Below, piece after piece: positions 63,098-64,000 of a DNA stretch of 64,000 nt. The notes beneath the pieces are model-generated. The model did not search any database and was not told where the DNA came from. It saw only the letters and a program-made list of their open reading frames with translations. The stretch is from assembly GCF_000014125.1 (NCBI RefSeq), contig NC_008593.1, positions 310,001-374,000 of the forward strand, read 5' to 3'. The position numbers and the translations under genes are program-made. The stretch comes from Clostridium novyi NT (lineage in GTDB: Bacteria > Bacillota > Clostridia > Clostridiales > Clostridiaceae). How positions within the stretch are numbered: the first letter of the stretch is position 1; each line of letters begins with the position of its first letter.

Positions 63098-64000
63098 ATG
63101 ATAAAAACAAAAAAGATAATGTTGGCAATTATAATGACAGCTGTTGTATCAAGTTATGGGAATATAGCTGTTTATGCAGAAAACAGAAACCAAGTATACA
63201 GTAGTAACATAGAAGTAAAAAACTATAATCAGTTAACAGATGAATTAGGAAAAGCATTAGCTAATGGAGCTACAGATGTAAAACTTAATCTTGAACAAAG
63301 TTTTGTAGAAGAATTTCGTAAAACTGATGAAAAATATTTAGGACAATTACTAACTGAAGCTGGTTATAAATCAAAAAATGATTATTATATAAATGAAATG
63401 AATAGATATGGTTTTGGTGTAAGTGGAAAAGAAACTGCTTTTAAGTTCGATTATTTTGAAACAGTTGAAGAAACAGAAAAAGTTAAAATTGAAGTAAAAA
63501 GAATTATCAAAGATATAATAAAGCCTAATATGTCAGAAGATGAAAAAGTAAAAGCAATACATGACTACATAGTTACTCATGTCCAATATGATATAAATGG
63601 AATGAGAGATGGTAATGAGGCTCATACAGCTTATTCAGCTTTATTTACAGATAAAGCAGGAGAACCACATGAAACTGTATGTCAAGGATATGCACTTTTA
63701 TTTTATAAAATGGCAACTGAAGCTGGACTTGAAGCTAGAATAATGACAGGAAATGCTTTTTCAAAATCGGCTAATCAAAAACCTCAACCACATGCGTGGA
63801 ATTTAATAAAAATTAATGATAATTGGTATCAAATAGATTTAACTTGGGATGATCCAATAATGAACCCACCTAACACTAACTATAAAAGATATGACTATTT
63901 TAATCTTAGTGATAAGGAAATGCAAAAGGATCACACGTACAATAATCCAGAAAAATTTCCTAAATGCAATACTGTTTATTCAGATGTAGTTACAAATGAA
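63098..64000 (+). CDS. Secreted transglutaminase-like protein (partial)
   Basis: Exported protein of which 301 codons are in the window; the C-terminus lies outside. The ATG at 63098 follows AGGAG; an ATG at 63093 is followed at once by a stop. A signal peptide is clear (basic MIKTKK, hydrophobic core, VYAEN cleavage region, about residues 1-27). The transglutaminase-like core has Cys195 (ETVCQGYALLF), His232 (PHAWNLIKI) and Asp247 (YQIDLTWDDP), the papain-like triad. Such secreted clostridial proteins may cross-link or cleave wall or host proteins; the substrate is not known. Wall-binding repeats may follow beyond the edge. Confidence 0.87.
   Translation, partial: MIKTKKIMLAIIMTAVVSSYGNIAVYAENRNQVYSSNIEVKNYNQLTDELGKALANGATDVKLNLEQSFVEEFRKTDEKYLGQLLTEAGYKSKNDYYINEMNRYGFGVSGKETAFKFDYFETVEETEKVKIEVKRIIKDIIKPNMSEDEKVKAIHDYIVTHVQYDINGMRDGNEAHTAYSALFTDKAGEPHETVCQGYALLFYKMATEAGLEARIMTGNAFSKSANQKPQPHAWNLIKINDNWYQIDLTWDDPIMNPPNTNYKRYDYFNLSDKEMQKDHTYNNPEKFPKCNTVYSDVVTNE

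Noticed and set aside
1..64000. tRNA, rRNA, CRISPR arrays, prophage or conjugative genes
   Set aside because: I looked for TTCGAATCC-type arms, regular spaced repeats and phage-like gene runs and saw none; a covariance search would be the definitive test.

Overview
The window is low-GC, AT-rich DNA of an anaerobic, fermentative Clostridium-type Firmicute. The evidence is strong GGGGGA/AGGAGG ribosome sites, T-box and SAM-I leaders, AddAB in place of RecBCD, rubrerythrin, a clostridial ferredoxin, a B12-independent glycerol dehydratase and an electron-transfer-flavoprotein lactate dehydrogenase. It looks like ordinary chromosome carrying one insertion sequence. The species cannot be fixed by reading alone. 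No tRNA, rRNA, CRISPR or prophage was seen. Both ends cut a gene: etfA on the left and a secreted transglutaminase-like protein on the right.

Layout. 1-3.3 kb (minus): FAD lactate dehydrogenase, etfB and ferredoxin-fused etfA. 3.5-6.2 kb: a soluble double-PAS histidine kinase, dihydrofolate reductase and a DUF441 membrane protein. 6.2-8.8 kb: SAM-I riboswitch, metY and metA, an acetyl-homoserine methionine route. 8.8-10.45 kb: an IS1182-type element that split the metA terminator hairpin and whose transposase is frameshifted. 10.7-15.1 kb: an autoregulated MarR-MATE efflux operon, a YitT protein and a permease. 15.2-22.2 kb: a glycerol to 1,3-propanediol locus (dhaS, dhaA, dhaT, dhaB1, dhaB2). 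22.3-24.4 kb: PrsW-like protease and two unknown proteins. 24.7-29.1 kb: cupin regulator plus potABCD polyamine importer. 29.1-32.1 kb (minus): phosphoglucomutase, ComFB-like protein and dipeptidase. 32.2-34.7 kb: asparagine T-box with asnS, then an unknown membrane protein. 34.8-42.9 kb: addB, addA and yhaM-like nuclease. 43.0-47.3 kb: a second T-box, read here as isoleucine, with a BASS-type transporter and an iron-dependent dehydrogenase, then an M3 peptidase. 47.4-52.1 kb: rubrerythrin, glgA and glgP. 52.1-56.6 kb: LysM protein, DUF1292 protein, ferredoxin, ArAE-type protein, small radical-SAM protein and a degenerate sigma-54-activator-like regulator. 56.7-61.5 kb: sbcD and sbcC. 61.6-64 kb: NhaC-type antiporter and the partial transglutaminase.

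How genes work together. Several units are complete pathways: lactate oxidation coupled to Etf, methionine synthesis under SAM control, glycerol reduction to 1,3-propanediol, polyamine uptake, double-strand-break processing (AddAB, SbcCD), and glycogen synthesis and breakdown.

Most notable observations: (1) the sensor and regulator next to the glycerol genes look like a two-component pair, but the kinase has Glu where the phosphorylated His should be and the receiver has Ala where the phosphorylated Asp should be, so both ends of the phosphotransfer appear to be lost together; (2) a predicted Ile-specific T-box controls a BASS transporter plus a dehydrogenase rather than a classical isoleucine gene; (3) an IS1182-type insertion duplicated a 29-bp palindromic terminator and then decayed by a one-base frameshift; (4) a sigma-54-activator-like protein has altered catalytic and GAFTGA motifs; (5) two genes, marR and the M3 peptidase, appear to need non-canonical start codons.
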